A DNA stretch of 64,000 nt from Pseudocoprococcus catus (GTDB lineage Bacteria > Bacillota > Clostridia > Lachnospirales > Lachnospiraceae). Made by a program: the position numbers and the translations under genes. The notes beneath the pieces were generated by a model, which saw nothing but the letters and a program-made list of their open reading frames with translations, was not told the origin of the DNA and made no database searches. The stretch lies in the NCBI RefSeq assembly GCF_019734885.1, contig NZ_JAAXCM010000062.1, positions 1 through 64,000 of the forward strand, in the 5' to 3' direction. Shown here piece after piece: positions 24,177 through 33,335 of the stretch (positions within the stretch are counted from its first letter, which is position 1; each line of letters starts with the position of its first letter).

Positions 24177-26558
24177 TTACTTAAATTCGACGATGGTAAC
24201 GCCGGTCTCACCCTCGCCAAATGTTCCAAGACGATAACTCTTGACATATTTGCTCTTGCGCAGTTTTTCGTGGACAGCTTTTCGCAGGGCGCCTGTGCCA
24301 CGGCCGTGGATGATGGTGACATTCGGGATGTGGGCCAGATAAGCATCATCGAGATATTTGTCCAGATCAATCATGGCTTCATCAACGGTTTCACCGATCA
24401 GATTGATGGAAGTGTTGACATGGGCAGCTTTATTCATCTTGATCTTGCCGGAGCCGGTCTTATTGATCATCGGTGTGTTGATGACTTCTTCGTCAATTGG
24501 CTCCAGATCACTGAAGTGAATACGGGATTTGAGAATGCCCATCTGGATCGACAGTTCACCTTTGCTGTTTGGCTGGGAGACAACGGTGCCTTTTAAGTCA
24601 AGGCTGCGAACATGGACGGAATCCCCCTGCTTGAAATCAGAAGCTGCATAGACCTTGGCCTTTTTGGCAGCAGGCGCAGCTTTCTTGCGGTTGTTGGATT
24701 GATTCAGCTTGTCACGGACACGGCTTCGCTCCTGTTCAAGGGCCTTCATATCCACACCGCCGGATTTCGACAGTTTATTCATGGTACGGATGGTATGATC
24801 GGCATAATCCTTGGCATCCTGAAGAATATTCTGGGCTTTTTCATTGGCTTCGTTGAGAATTCGTTCTTTCTGTTTGGCAATATTGTCATGCTTTTCTTCC
24901 AGACGTTTTTTCAGGGATTCCACCTGAGCCTTGTAAGCGGATAATTCTTCCTGCTCTTTCTCAATAGTGGCACGGCTTGTCTCAAGGTCAGCGATCAATT
25001 CTTCAAAATTCTGTTCCTGAACATCAATATTCTTCTTGGCTTCCTCAATAATATGAGCCGGAAGGCCGAGTTTGCCGGAGATGGCAAAGGCGTTGCTCTT
25101 GCCGGGAATGCCGATGAGCAGACGGTATGTCGGACTGAGGGTTGCCACGTCAAATTCGCAGCAGGCATTGCAGACCTGATCCGTTGTCAGGGCAAACACT
25201 TTCAGTTCACTGTAATGGGTGGTAGCCATGGTGGTGACATGTCGGTTCAGTAATGTTTTCAAAATGGCAATGGCCAGAGCCGCACCCTCTGTCGGGTCTG
25301 TACCGGCACAAAGCTCATCGAAGAGAACCAGTGTCTTGGCATCAGCTGCATTCAGTATTTTGACAATATTCGTCATATGAGATGAGAAAGTACTAAGGCT
25401 CTGTTCAATGCTCTGCTCATCACCGATATCAGCAAAAACGTCGTCAAAAATCGCCAGTTCTGAATGGTCAAAGGCAGGAATATGAAGACCGGCCTGACCC
25501 ATCAGTGTGAAAAGACCGACTGTTTTCAGAGAAACGGTCTTACCGCCGGTATTTGGTCCGGTAACAATAAGCATCCGGTAATCCTTGCCGAGGATCAGGT
25601 CGATGGGAACAACCTTCTTCTTGTCCAGAAGGGGATGGCGGCCTTTCTTGATGTGAATATAACCATTCTCATTAAAAACAGGTTCGCTGCCATTGTAGGT
25701 ACGGGACAGGGAAGCTTTGGCAAAAATAAAGTCCAGACGTGTCAGAACTGCAATGTCCTGTTCCAGCATAACAGCGGATTCACCTGCCAGTTCACTTAAA
25801 GTATCCAGAATATGTTCAATCTCTTCCTTTTCCTTGCTGCCGAGTTCACGCAGATCGTTGTTCAGCTTGACGACAGCCATGGGTTCAATGAACAGTGTGG
25901 AGCCAGTGGAGGACTGATCGTGGATCATACCCTGCACCTGTGAACGGTATTCAGCCTTGACAGGCAGACAATAACGGCCGTTTCGCATAGTGACCAGGTT
26001 GTCCTGCAGTTTGGAACCGATATTCTGGGAAGAAACCATAGAAGCCAGCTGTGAGTGGATGCGTTCGTTGGTCAGCTTGATCTGGCGACGAATGGATTTC
26101 AATGTCGGACTGGCATCATCGGCCATGGTTTCTTCATCGATAATGCATCGACGGATTTCGTGGTTCAGATTCGACAGTGGTTCAATCTGGGCAAAAAGGC
26201 TATCCAGTGAATCCTGATCTTCATCATCGGCTTCACGGCGTCCGTAGGATTTCGCACGCAGTGCCACATCCAGGGTGGCAGCGATATTCAACAGTTCAGT
26301 CATACCGACGGTACTGCCAACCTTCAGTCGAAGCAGAGAGCCGCGGATATCACGGATGCCGGAGAAGGAGAGACTGCCCTTTTTCATGACACGGGTCAGG
26401 GCATCACTGGTCTCCATCTGTCCCTGAAGAATCTCAGAAATATCAGAGGAAGGCATCAGATTGCGGCACAGATCCTTGCCCATAGGGGAGCTGGCATAGC
26501 CGGTAAGCATATCTATAATTTTAGGGTATTCAAGAATACGCAATGCTTTTTCGTTCAT
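24177..26558 (-). CDS. mutS2: endonuclease MutS2
   Basis: 793 residues with GGAGG before the ATG. The MutS core and clamp (1-300) is followed by an ABC ATPase with Walker A GPNTGGKTVSLKT (about 336) and Walker B LVLFDELCAGTDPTEG (about 410). A long coiled coil (about 515-620), a KOW-like strand region and a C-terminal Smr nuclease domain with INLIGETVDEA and HGRGTGALR complete it. MutS2 suppresses recombination and also acts on stalled, collided ribosomes. It has its own strong promoter upstream. Confidence 0.96.
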   Translation of the reverse strand: MNEKALRILEYPKIIDMLTGYASSPMGKDLCRNLMPSSDISEILQGQMETSDALTRVMKKGSLSFSGIRDIRGSLLRLKVGSTVGMTELLNIAATLDVALRAKSYGRREADDEDQDSLDSLFAQIEPLSNLNHEIRRCIIDEETMADDASPTLKSIRRQIKLTNERIHSQLASMVSSQNIGSKLQDNLVTMRNGRYCLPVKAEYRSQVQGMIHDQSSTGSTLFIEPMAVVKLNNDLRELGSKEKEEIEHILDTLSELAGESAVMLEQDIAVLTRLDFIFAKASLSRTYNGSEPVFNENGYIHIKKGRHPLLDKKKVVPIDLILGKDYRMLIVTGPNTGGKTVSLKTVGLFTLMGQAGLHIPAFDHSELAIFDDVFADIGDEQSIEQSLSTFSSHMTNIVKILNAADAKTLVLFDELCAGTDPTEGAALAIAILKTLLNRHVTTMATTHYSELKVFALTTDQVCNACCEFDVATLSPTYRLLIGIPGKSNAFAISGKLGLPAHIIEEAKKNIDVQEQNFEELIADLETSRATIEKEQEELSAYKAQVESLKKRLEEKHDNIAKQKERILNEANEKAQNILQDAKDYADHTIRTMNKLSKSGGVDMKALEQERSRVRDKLNQSNNRKKAAPAAKKAKVYAASDFKQGDSVHVRSLDLKGTVVSQPNSKGELSIQMGILKSRIHFSDLEPIDEEVINTPMINKTGSGKIKMNKAAHVNTSINLIGETVDEAMIDLDKYLDDAYLAHIPNVTIIHGRGTGALRKAVHEKLRKSKYVKSYRLGTFGEGETGVTIVEFK

Positions 26559-26578
26559 AAGTAAAAACCTCCAAAATA

Positions 26579-26607
26579 ATAGTAAAGCATAAAGGCCTTG
26601 TTGTCAA
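26579..26607 (-). promoter_or_regulatory. mutS2 promoter
   Basis: On the minus strand TTGACA (26607-26602), 17 bp, TACTAT (26584-26579), about 20 bases before the mutS2 ATG. It is divergent from yhaM, whose own -10 TATAAT is at 26646-26651. Confidence 0.65.
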
Positions 26608-26800
26608 ACTTTTCGTCTTCTCGGGAGGGTAAAAGTCTGCTATACTATAATATTGAAGCTGCTGATCGCAGTGAATGCGGAGAAAGCTTATGCAGCAGCA
26701 TAATAAAAGGAATATTAATGAAATGTAATTGTGAGAAAGAGGAACAGTTACGGTAAGAGTAGAAAGGCAGAAACCCGCCGAGAGCGGGCAGAGTGAGAGA

Positions 26801-27742
26801 ATGAGATATATTCATGAATTGAAATCAGGAGACATGGTATCAGATATTTATCTGTGTAAGTCTAAGCAAACATTAAAGACAAAAGCCGGTAAGAGCTATT
26901 ATTCCATGATGCTTCAGGACAAGACCGGTACAGTGGATGCCAAAGTCTGGGAGCTGACACCGGGTATTGAATATTTTGAGCCGATGGATTTTATTAAGGT
27001 GGAAGGTCAGGTGACATCTTTCCAGGGAGCACTGCAGTTGAACCTTCGCCGGATCCGCCGTGCCAAAGAGGGTGAATATATTCCGGCAGATTATATGCCA
27101 TGCAGCCGTTATAATATAGAAGATATGTACAAAGAGCTGATGGGATATGTAGACAGCGTCAAAGAACCGCATCTGCATGAATTGCTGGAATTATTTTTTG
27201 TAAAGAATACAGCATTTATCAAATCTTTTAAAGAACATTCTGCAGCAAAGAGCATTCATCACGGTTTTGTAGGAGGACTTCTGGAGCATACTCTCAGCGT
27301 GACAAAACTTTGTGATTTTTATACAACACGCTATGTACATCTGAACCATGATCTGCTGATCACAGCAGCTATCTGTCATGATATCGGCAAGACAAAGGAA
27401 TTATCTTTATTCCCGTCCAATGATTATACAGATGAGGGACAGCTCATCGGCCATATTGTGACAGGTGTGGAGATGATCCATGACGCCATCCGTGAGATTC
27501 CGGGATTCCCTGTTGTATTGGCCAATGAGTTGAAGCATTGTATCGTGGCTCATCACGGTGAGCTGGAATACGGTTCACCGAAGAAACCGGCACTGATGGA
27601 GGCTATGGCGTTGAACCTGGCAGACAACACAGACGCACGTATGGAGACAATGACAGAGATTTTCGACCGTTCAGAAGATAATCTGGAATGGCTTGGTTTT
27701 AACCGCATTTTCGAATCCAATATCAGAAGAACATCCAAATAA
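26801..27742 (+). CDS. yhaM: 3'-5' exoribonuclease YhaM
   Basis: 313 residues. An N-terminal OB fold (about 10-95; KTKAGKSYYSMMLQDKTGTV) is followed by an HD phosphohydrolase domain with HHGFVGGLLEHT, ICHDIGKT and HHGE, the metal-binding His/Asp set. This matches YhaM, which trims RNA and single-stranded DNA ends. The 240-base gap upstream contains promoter-like TATAAT at 26646, a possible 12-codon ORF at 26690 and a CCCGC/GCGGG hairpin just before the ATG. It is followed closely by rlmD. Confidence 0.9.
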   Translation: MRYIHELKSGDMVSDIYLCKSKQTLKTKAGKSYYSMMLQDKTGTVDAKVWELTPGIEYFEPMDFIKVEGQVTSFQGALQLNLRRIRRAKEGEYIPADYMPCSRYNIEDMYKELMGYVDSVKEPHLHELLELFFVKNTAFIKSFKEHSAAKSIHHGFVGGLLEHTLSVTKLCDFYTTRYVHLNHDLLITAAICHDIGKTKELSLFPSNDYTDEGQLIGHIVTGVEMIHDAIREIPGFPVVLANELKHCIVAHHGELEYGSPKKPALMEAMALNLADNTDARMETMTEIFDRSEDNLEWLGFNRIFESNIRRTSK

Positions 27743-27760
27743 TACGGAATGGAGTCAGGG

Positions 27761-29137
27761 ATGGAGAAAAAGACAATCAAGAAGAATGATATTTATACGA
27801 TTGAGATTGAAGATCTGAGTACAGACGGTTCCGGCATCGGCAAGATTGATGGTTATACACTTTTTGTGAAAGATGCGTTGATCGGTGACACGGCAGAAGT
27901 CAAAGTCATCAAGACGAAGAAGAATTACGGTTACGGCCGTCTGATGCGCATTATTACACCTTCACCGGATCGGGTGGAGGCACCATGTCCTCACGCCCGC
28001 AGCTGCGGCGGCTGTCAGATCCAGCATTTGTCCTATGAACGTCAGCTGGCTTTCAAGGAGAACAAGGTCAGGAACCTGCTGAGCCGTGTGGGACATGTAG
28101 AAGATTATGTGATGCATCCGATCATCGGAATGGAAAAACCTTATTATTACCGCAATAAGGCACAGTTCCCGGTGGGACTTGGCAAAGACGGACAAATCGT
28201 TACAGGATTTTATGCCGGGCACAGCCATGTCATCGTAGATTCTGCCCATTGCTGTATTCAGGCACCGGTTAATGAACAGCTTCTTGCCATTGTGAAACAG
28301 TGGATGACAGAGCATGATATTGCGCCTTATGATGAGACAAGTCATAAAGGTCTGGTTCGACATATTCTAACAAGAGTCGGTTTTAAGACGAAGGAAATTA
28401 TGGTCTGTCTCATTATCAACGGCACAAAACTGCCGCACAGTGAGAACCTGGTGGAAGCCTTGAGAAAAATCCCGGGTATGACAAGTATTTCTTATAATAT
28501 CAATCAGGAAAAGACCAATGTGATCCTGGGAAGCAAAGTGGTGACACTCTGGGGACAGGATTATATTACGGACTATATCGGTGATGTCCGTTATCAGATT
28601 TCACCGTTATCTTTCTATCAGGTGAATCCGGTGCAGACAGAGAAACTCTACGGAGCGGCCCTTCAGTTTGCCAATCCGGGACCAAATGATGTCATTTGGG
28701 ACTTATATTGCGGTATCGGTACCATTTCACTCTTTATGGCCAAGAAAGCCAAACAGGTCTATGGGGTTGAAATTGTTCCCCAAGCTATTGATGATGCCAA
28801 GCGCAATGCTACAATCAATGATATACACAATGCTGAATTTTATGTGGGAAAGGCAGAAGAAGTACTGCCGCAGGCTTATGAACGTGACCATATTCATGCG
28901 GATATCATTGTGGTGGACCCGCCGAGAAAGGGCTGTGACGAGAGCCTGCTGGTATGTATCACACAGATGCAGCCAAAGCGGGTGGTCTATGTCAGCTGCG
29001 ATCCGGCCACACTGGCCAGAGATCTGAGATATCTGGAAGAAAGGGATTATAAGGTCAAAGAGGTTCAGTGTGTTGATATGTTCGGGCACTCGGTTCATGT
29101 GGAGACTGTGGTGGGACTACAAAGGAAAGATATCTAG
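27761..29137 (+). CDS. rlmD: 23S rRNA (uracil(1939)-C5)-methyltransferase RlmD
   Basis: 458 residues from ATG 27761, preferred over ATG 27749 because GGAGTCAGGG precedes it. A TRAM domain (about 5-60) is followed by the iron-sulfur cysteines CPHARSCGGCQ and a later Cys, then an SAM-binding core with DLYCGIGTISLFMA (about 307) and the nucleophile Cys in YVSCDPATLARD (about 411). The enzyme methylates a uracil in 23S rRNA. Its last codons are the insertion point of the mobile element: after FGHSVHVETVV the tail is short and the genes beyond are all ICE genes. Confidence 0.9.
   Translation: MEKKTIKKNDIYTIEIEDLSTDGSGIGKIDGYTLFVKDALIGDTAEVKVIKTKKNYGYGRLMRIITPSPDRVEAPCPHARSCGGCQIQHLSYERQLAFKENKVRNLLSRVGHVEDYVMHPIIGMEKPYYYRNKAQFPVGLGKDGQIVTGFYAGHSHVIVDSAHCCIQAPVNEQLLAIVKQWMTEHDIAPYDETSHKGLVRHILTRVGFKTKEIMVCLIINGTKLPHSENLVEALRKIPGMTSISYNINQEKTNVILGSKVVTLWGQDYITDYIGDVRYQISPLSFYQVNPVQTEKLYGAALQFANPGPNDVIWDLYCGIGTISLFMAKKAKQVYGVEIVPQAIDDAKRNATINDIHNAEFYVGKAEEVLPQAYERDHIHADIIVVDPPRKGCDESLLVCITQMQPKRVVYVSCDPATLARDLRYLEERDYKVKEVQCVDMFGHSVHVETVVGLQRKDI
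29090..29120 (+). mobile_element. probable left attachment region of the ICE in the 3' end of rlmD
   Basis: The segment CATGTGGAGACTGTGGT (29096-29112), coding for HVETVV, is the conserved end of rlmD/rumA. ICEs of Firmicutes are known to insert there, duplicating a short core and rebuilding the gene end. The exact core cannot be fixed because the right end lies outside the window. Confidence 0.5.
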
Positions 29138-29317
29138 AAATCCTTGAATTTACGCACTTTGTAGAGTTTTTCAGTTTCAACAAAATCGGTGAAAATCACA
29201 AGGAAAAGTTGCTTGTGCAGAGAGTCACCGTTGTGGTTGCCTTAGACCTCGGTACGGGGAACACAAAAAATCCTGAATATGAAAGTGAATAGTGGACTAT
29301 CAGATATTTGATAGATT

Positions 29318-29356
29318 ATAGGGATACTTGTTAAAAGCGGGTGTCCCTATTTTTTA
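29318..29356 (+). terminator. terminator before the first ICE gene
   Basis: ATAGGGATAC (29318-29327) pairs with GTGTCCCTAT (29341-29350), followed by TTTTT. It lies in the 285-base gap after rlmD, which otherwise holds only the att region and an ACTATCA/TGATAG inverted repeat. Confidence 0.8.
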
Positions 29357-29422
29357 TGGGGCATTCCAGAAATGGAGTGTCTTTTTATACCTAAATATTA
29401 AAAATTCAGGAGGAAAATGAAA

Positions 29423-29890
29423 ATGACAAACACAGCGTTAAGAGCAGAGAATAGCAATTCTCGCACAATTACTTTCAAGAGCAGGGAACACGAAAAATTT
29501 TATGAGGAATATCTGAAAAAATGCAGATATCAGGATGTCTACCATCGGGCTTTGGTTTATTGCCTGGGTATCGACAGAGACACAAGAAATAATGTGAATA
29601 AAATCTATAATTTTAAAACTGGATGTGTAAAAACGGAATGCCTGCTGGAAGGATGGCAGACTAGTGGAAGTTTACGGATTGTCCGTATGGCATTTAACCT
29701 TTACTGTAATGGAACACCAAGTGTCGGAGATTATGAGGCAGAGGAAGATCAGTTAAAAGAGTGTCAGTATTATACCGTAGAAGATCTGTTTTGCTGCGGA
29801 TATGCCCGGTATTTTTGGGAAGCCATTAAAATCCGTTATCCAGAGTATTGCTTTTACAAAGACTGGGAGGATATATATGCTGAAAATTAG
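29423..29890 (+). CDS. DUF6075-like ICE protein
   Basis: 155 residues from the ATG at 29423, eight bases after AGGAGGA; an ATG at 29417 is too close to that site. The sequence TFKSREHEKFYEEYLKKCRY followed by a Trp/Tyr/Cys-rich body is a type I associate with DUF6075 proteins of Firmicute ICEs; name given from memory. No known motif; function unknown. Its end overlaps the start of the next small gene. Confidence 0.65.
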   Translation: MTNTALRAENSNSRTITFKSREHEKFYEEYLKKCRYQDVYHRALVYCLGIDRDTRNNVNKIYNFKTGCVKTECLLEGWQTSGSLRIVRMAFNLYCNGTPSVGDYEAEEDQLKECQYYTVEDLFCCGYARYFWEAIKIRYPEYCFYKDWEDIYAEN

Positions 29891-30041
29891 ATTACAGGGT
29901 ACTTTAAAGGACATTCAATGGTTTCGCCGTATTTTGGAAAAGCATAAGGAATTGGATGTCCTGGAAGTATCTGATGCTTACGCAAATAAAGGAACAAGTA
30001 AATATTTTCGTGTTTATGTAGAAGTAGAAGAAAAACAGTAA
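29877..30041 (+). CDS. DUF3970-like small protein
   Basis: 54 residues from ATG 29877, with GGGAGG seven bases upstream; it overlaps the previous gene by 14 bases. The pattern LKIRLQGTLKDIQWFRRIL followed by VLEVSDAYANKG and a final VYVEVE strand fits the small DUF3970 family found in mobile elements. Function unknown. It precedes parA by 15 bases. Confidence 0.65.
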   Translation: MLKIRLQGTLKDIQWFRRILEKHKELDVLEVSDAYANKGTSKYFRVYVEVEEKQ

Positions 30042-30056
30042 ATCGGAGGAAAGTAT

Positions 30057-30833
30057 ATGTGTAAAGTAATTGCTATTGCAAATCAGAAGGGCGGAGTAGC
30101 CAAAACAACGACAACCATCAATCTGGGAGCCGGACTGACAAAGAATGGGAAAAAAGTAGTGCTGGTAGATGCAGATCCACAGGGACATCTGACAATGGGA
30201 CTGGGATTTCCCAAAAATCTCAAAGTGACTTTAAAGAGTATGATGGAAAATATCATCATGGGACTGGAGTTTGACCCAAAGGAAGCAGTCTTGCACCATG
30301 AAGAAGGGATGGATCTGATTCCGTCCAATAAATTGCTTGCCGGAATGGACATGTCCTTATTTACTGTTGAAGATAGGGAAAAAGTACTGAAAGAGTATCT
30401 GGAACTGTTGAAAGATGAATATGATTATATTTTGATTGACTGTATGCCATCATTGGGAATGCTGACAATCAATGCGTTGAGTGCAGCGGACAGCGTTCTG
30501 ATTCCGGTACAGCCACAATATTATGCGGCAGATGGACTTATGGAATTACTGAAAGTGGTAAAAGGAATCCATCAGAGGTTTAATCCGGAATTGCAGATAG
30601 AAGGTATTTTGTTCACAATGGATAATTGCCGTTACAATAATGCAAAGAGAAACAAACAGGCAATTAAAACTACATACGGAAATGACATTAAGATTTTTGA
30701 GCAGACGATTCCGAGAACGGAAAGCCTTGCAGAAACAGCATCGGAGGGTGTAAGTATCTTTTCTTATGATGGAAAAAGCAAAGGTGCAGACAGTTATCGA
30801 GAACTGGTTCAGGAGGTGTTGAAACATGCGTAG
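30057..30833 (+). CDS. parA: ParA family partition ATPase
   Basis: 258 residues, ATCGGAGGAAAG upstream. The deviant Walker A KGGVAKTTTTINLG is at residues 11-24, ADPQGHLTMGLG follows, and DYILIDCMPSLGMLT is the Walker B region. ParA proteins segregate low-copy replicons; in an ICE it stabilises the excised circular form. It overlaps the parB gene by 8 bases. Confidence 0.93.
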   Translation: MCKVIAIANQKGGVAKTTTTINLGAGLTKNGKKVVLVDADPQGHLTMGLGFPKNLKVTLKSMMENIIMGLEFDPKEAVLHHEEGMDLIPSNKLLAGMDMSLFTVEDREKVLKEYLELLKDEYDYILIDCMPSLGMLTINALSAADSVLIPVQPQYYAADGLMELLKVVKGIHQRFNPELQIEGILFTMDNCRYNNAKRNKQAIKTTYGNDIKIFEQTIPRTESLAETASEGVSIFSYDGKSKGADSYRELVQEVLKHA

Positions 30834-31731
30834 ACCGAAAAAAGAGATTCAGCTTACCTCTTATGATGAGTTACTGGGATTGGAAGAATCACCGGAAAAG
30901 AGTATGAACCAGGTTGTGGAAATAGATCTGGAAAAGCTCTATCCCTTTAAAAATCATCCGTTTCATGTAAACGATGATGAAAAAATGGCTGAAACCGTAG
31001 AGAGTATTAAAACTTACGGTGTTTTGACTCCTGCACTGGTAAGACCTCGATCAGAGGGTGGATACGAGATGATTTCCGGCCATAGAAGAAAAAGAGGCTG
31101 TGAACTATGTGGAAAGACGACCATGCCAGCTCTTGTCCGAAATTATACGGATGATGAAGCAGTCATTATTATGGTTGATTCCAATATTCAGCGTGAAAAT
31201 CTACTGCCAAGTGAAAAAGCCCATGCCTATAAGATGAAATATGATGCAATGAAGCACCAAGGAAGTAAAGGTGAAAAATATACGGCAGATATGGTTGGTG
31301 AAACAGCCGGGGACAGTGGAAGAACCGTGCAGAGATATATCCGTCTGGCTTCATTATCAGATGGATTATTGGAATATGTGGACGATAATAAAATCCCTAT
31401 GATAGTGGGAGAAAAATTGTCTTATCTGAAACCACAGGAACAGGAATGGCTTCTGGAAGGAATTGTCAACAGTAATATCTTTCCGTCAAAACAACAGGCA
31501 GAACAATTAAAGGAATGCAGTGCAAATGGAAAATTAAATCAGGGTTATATCTATGCCGTTTTATTGAAAAAAGAAAACAGTAAAATCAATGTGACGATTC
31601 CGGCAAAAAAAATCGGCAATTATTTTCCAGAGACATATTCTAAAGAACAGATAGAAGAAGTTATTTTTATGCTTTTGGATAAATGGAAACAAAACAGAGA
31701 AGGAGTAGCAGATGCAGAAGATACAGTTTGA
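30826..31731 (+). CDS. parB: ParB/Spo0J family partition protein
   Basis: 301 residues, starting within the end of parA. The ParB N-terminal nuclease-like/CTPase domain shows PFKNHPFHV, ISGHRRKRGCEL and NIQRENLLPSEKA, followed by a helix-turn-helix (about 150-200; GETAGDSGRTVQRYIRLA). It should bind a centromere-like site and load ParA. It overlaps the replication gene by 20 bases. No parS site was found by eye. Confidence 0.92.
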   Translation: MRRPKKEIQLTSYDELLGLEESPEKSMNQVVEIDLEKLYPFKNHPFHVNDDEKMAETVESIKTYGVLTPALVRPRSEGGYEMISGHRRKRGCELCGKTTMPALVRNYTDDEAVIIMVDSNIQRENLLPSEKAHAYKMKYDAMKHQGSKGEKYTADMVGETAGDSGRTVQRYIRLASLSDGLLEYVDDNKIPMIVGEKLSYLKPQEQEWLLEGIVNSNIFPSKQQAEQLKECSANGKLNQGYIYAVLLKKENSKINVTIPAKKIGNYFPETYSKEQIEEVIFMLLDKWKQNREGVADAEDTV

Positions 31732-32881
31732 TTATTTTACGGGAATGGAAGCGGAACAATACAGCTTTTACCGTGTCCCGAAAGTGCTGTTTACAGAACC
31801 ATGCTTTAAAGCTCTTTCTTGTGAAGCAAAGGTATTATACGGTCTGATGCTGGACCGTATGAGCCTGAGCATTAAGAACCGATGGCTGGATTCAGAGGAC
31901 AAGGTATATATTATTTTCACGGTGGAAGAAATCGCAGAGCTGATGAACTGTGGAACCCAAAAGGCAGTGAAGCTGGTAAAAGAGCTGGACAGTAATAATG
32001 GGATTGGACTGATTGAGAAAAAACGTCTGGGACTGGGAATGCCTAATGTTATTTATGTGAAAAATTTTATGATCAGAGAAGTGCCAGATCAGAAGTCGAC
32101 GGATAGCTGTGCAGATTTGCAACCAGAGCATAAAAAATGTGCAGATCTGCAATCTGAGCAGAGAAACCATGAAGAATGTGCAAATTTGCAATCGGAAGCT
32201 GAAAAAGGGGAAAAACCAGGCACTTTTCTGAATGGTGAAAATCATCATTCAGGAGTAGTGAAATCCACAATTCAGGATTGTGTGGAATCACAATTACAGA
32301 ATGGTGAAAATCACAATTCAGGAATGATGAAAACCACAAATCAAGAATTTCCAGAATCACAATTCCAAAATGGTGAAAATCATCATTCAAGAATAGTGGA
32401 AATCACAAAACCAGAATATCCGAAATCACAATCTAATAATACTGATATTAACAAGACTGATATTAGTGAAACTGAGATAAATCAATCCTATCCAATCATA
32501 TCATCAGGTAATCTGAAAAAGAAAAGAGATGTGATGGAGGAGATGCGGGCATATCGTGAAGTGATTCATGAAAACATAGATTATCAATATCATGCCAAAG
32601 AAGATGTGGATGAACTGGTAGAACTGATGATTGAAGTTATGATGATGCCGGAGAATAGTATGATTCGAATCGCAGGGACAGAAAAGCCAGTTGCTTTGGT
32701 GAAAAACAGGTTTATGAAGCTGAATTATTCACATATCGAATATGTGCTGTTTTGTCTGAATCGAAATACGACCAAGGTTGGAAACATTAAAGCATATCTT
32801 TTGACTGCCCTGTATAATGCCCCGGCAACGATAAACAGCTATTATCAGGCAGAGGTTAATCACGATATGTATGGAGGATAA
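31712..32881 (+). CDS. repA: RepA_N-type replication initiator
   Basis: 389 residues; AGAAGGAG precedes the ATG. The N-terminal RepA_N domain (1-120) contains YSFYRVPKVLF and the winged-helix pattern FTVEEIAELMNCGTQKAVK. The middle (about 130-245) is hydrophilic and built of repeats (see 32108-32437). The C-terminal helical domain (about 270-385) resembles that of ICE RepA proteins. It overlaps parB, giving a parA-parB-repA operon. In RepA_N plasmids the origin lies within the rep gene, so the repeats here are candidates for it. Confidence 0.88.
   Translation: MQKIQFDYFTGMEAEQYSFYRVPKVLFTEPCFKALSCEAKVLYGLMLDRMSLSIKNRWLDSEDKVYIIFTVEEIAELMNCGTQKAVKLVKELDSNNGIGLIEKKRLGLGMPNVIYVKNFMIREVPDQKSTDSCADLQPEHKKCADLQSEQRNHEECANLQSEAEKGEKPGTFLNGENHHSGVVKSTIQDCVESQLQNGENHNSGMMKTTNQEFPESQFQNGENHHSRIVEITKPEYPKSQSNNTDINKTDISETEINQSYPIISSGNLKKKRDVMEEMRAYREVIHENIDYQYHAKEDVDELVELMIEVMMMPENSMIRIAGTEKPVALVKNRFMKLNYSHIEYVLFCLNRNTTKVGNIKAYLLTALYNAPATINSYYQAEVNHDMYGG
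32108..32437 (+). repeat. iteron-like and 69-bp tandem repeats within repA (candidate origin)
   Basis: Three copies of TGTGCAGATTTGCAA or close variants start at 32108, 32138 and 32177; each core is a near or perfect palindrome (TGCAGATCTGCA, GCAAATTTGC). They are followed by three 69-bp tandem units starting AATGGTGAAAATCA at 32231, 32300 and 32369, each coding for 23 residues. Confidence 0.7.
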
Positions 32882-32887
32882 AGGAAC

Positions 32888-33226
32888 ATGAGAAATATGA
32901 TAAAAAAAGTTATTGTTCCAGCACTGGTGATTGTTGTATTGTTTGCAGTGTTGAGACCGCTTTGTATCCAGGATGGGAAGTGCAATTATTTATTGCTGTT
33001 GCTACTGATGGGGATACCATTCGGAATTGGAAAAATGTGTGTCTGGATGGTTCCAAGAGGGTTTGACCTTGGAGGAACACTGGCAGTATGGACAATGAAT
33101 TTTCTGATCGGAGGATTGATAGGAAGTGTCGTTCTTCTGGCAATGGTTGGACAGGCAATCATTTATCTTAGTGTTTTCCTGCTCACAGTTATTACAGGAA
33201 TACATAAAATACCGAGAATAAAATGA
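32888..33226 (+). CDS. DUF6050-like membrane protein
   Basis: 112 residues with three to four hydrophobic segments (about 8-24, 32-50, 63-82, 86-104); TAAAGGAAC precedes the ATG, seven bases after repA. Pattern GIPFGIGKMCVWMVPRGFDLGG is familiar from small ICE membrane proteins (DUF6050; name from memory). Function unknown. Followed by a terminator. Confidence 0.65.
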   Translation: MRNMIKKVIVPALVIVVLFAVLRPLCIQDGKCNYLLLLLLMGIPFGIGKMCVWMVPRGFDLGGTLAVWTMNFLIGGLIGSVVLLAMVGQAIIYLSVFLLTVITGIHKIPRIK

Positions 33227-33239
33227 AATAGATCTTTTG

Positions 33240-33273
33240 AAAAGCAGCTAAGACAAAATTAGCTGCTTTTTTT
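33240..33273 (+). terminator. terminator of the par-rep operon
   Basis: AAAGCAGCTAA pairs with TTAGCTGCTTT; seven T follow. Confidence 0.88.
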
Positions 33274-33335
33274 CTGGAAACTTTGCGACACAATGTCGTA
33301 AAGCTGGGATAAATTGCAGGAAAGGAGACACCGTA

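Noticed and set aside
29296-29314. ACTATCA-N6-TGATAG inverted repeat near the ICE end, similar to the host dyad
   Set aside because: The spacer is 6 and not 4, the conserved AAGTG core is missing and no -10 stands at the fixed distance, so I do not count it as a fourth site.
32108-32437. Tandem repeats in repA as a CRISPR array
   Set aside because: The units are contiguous coding repeats without unique spacers, and no cas genes are present.
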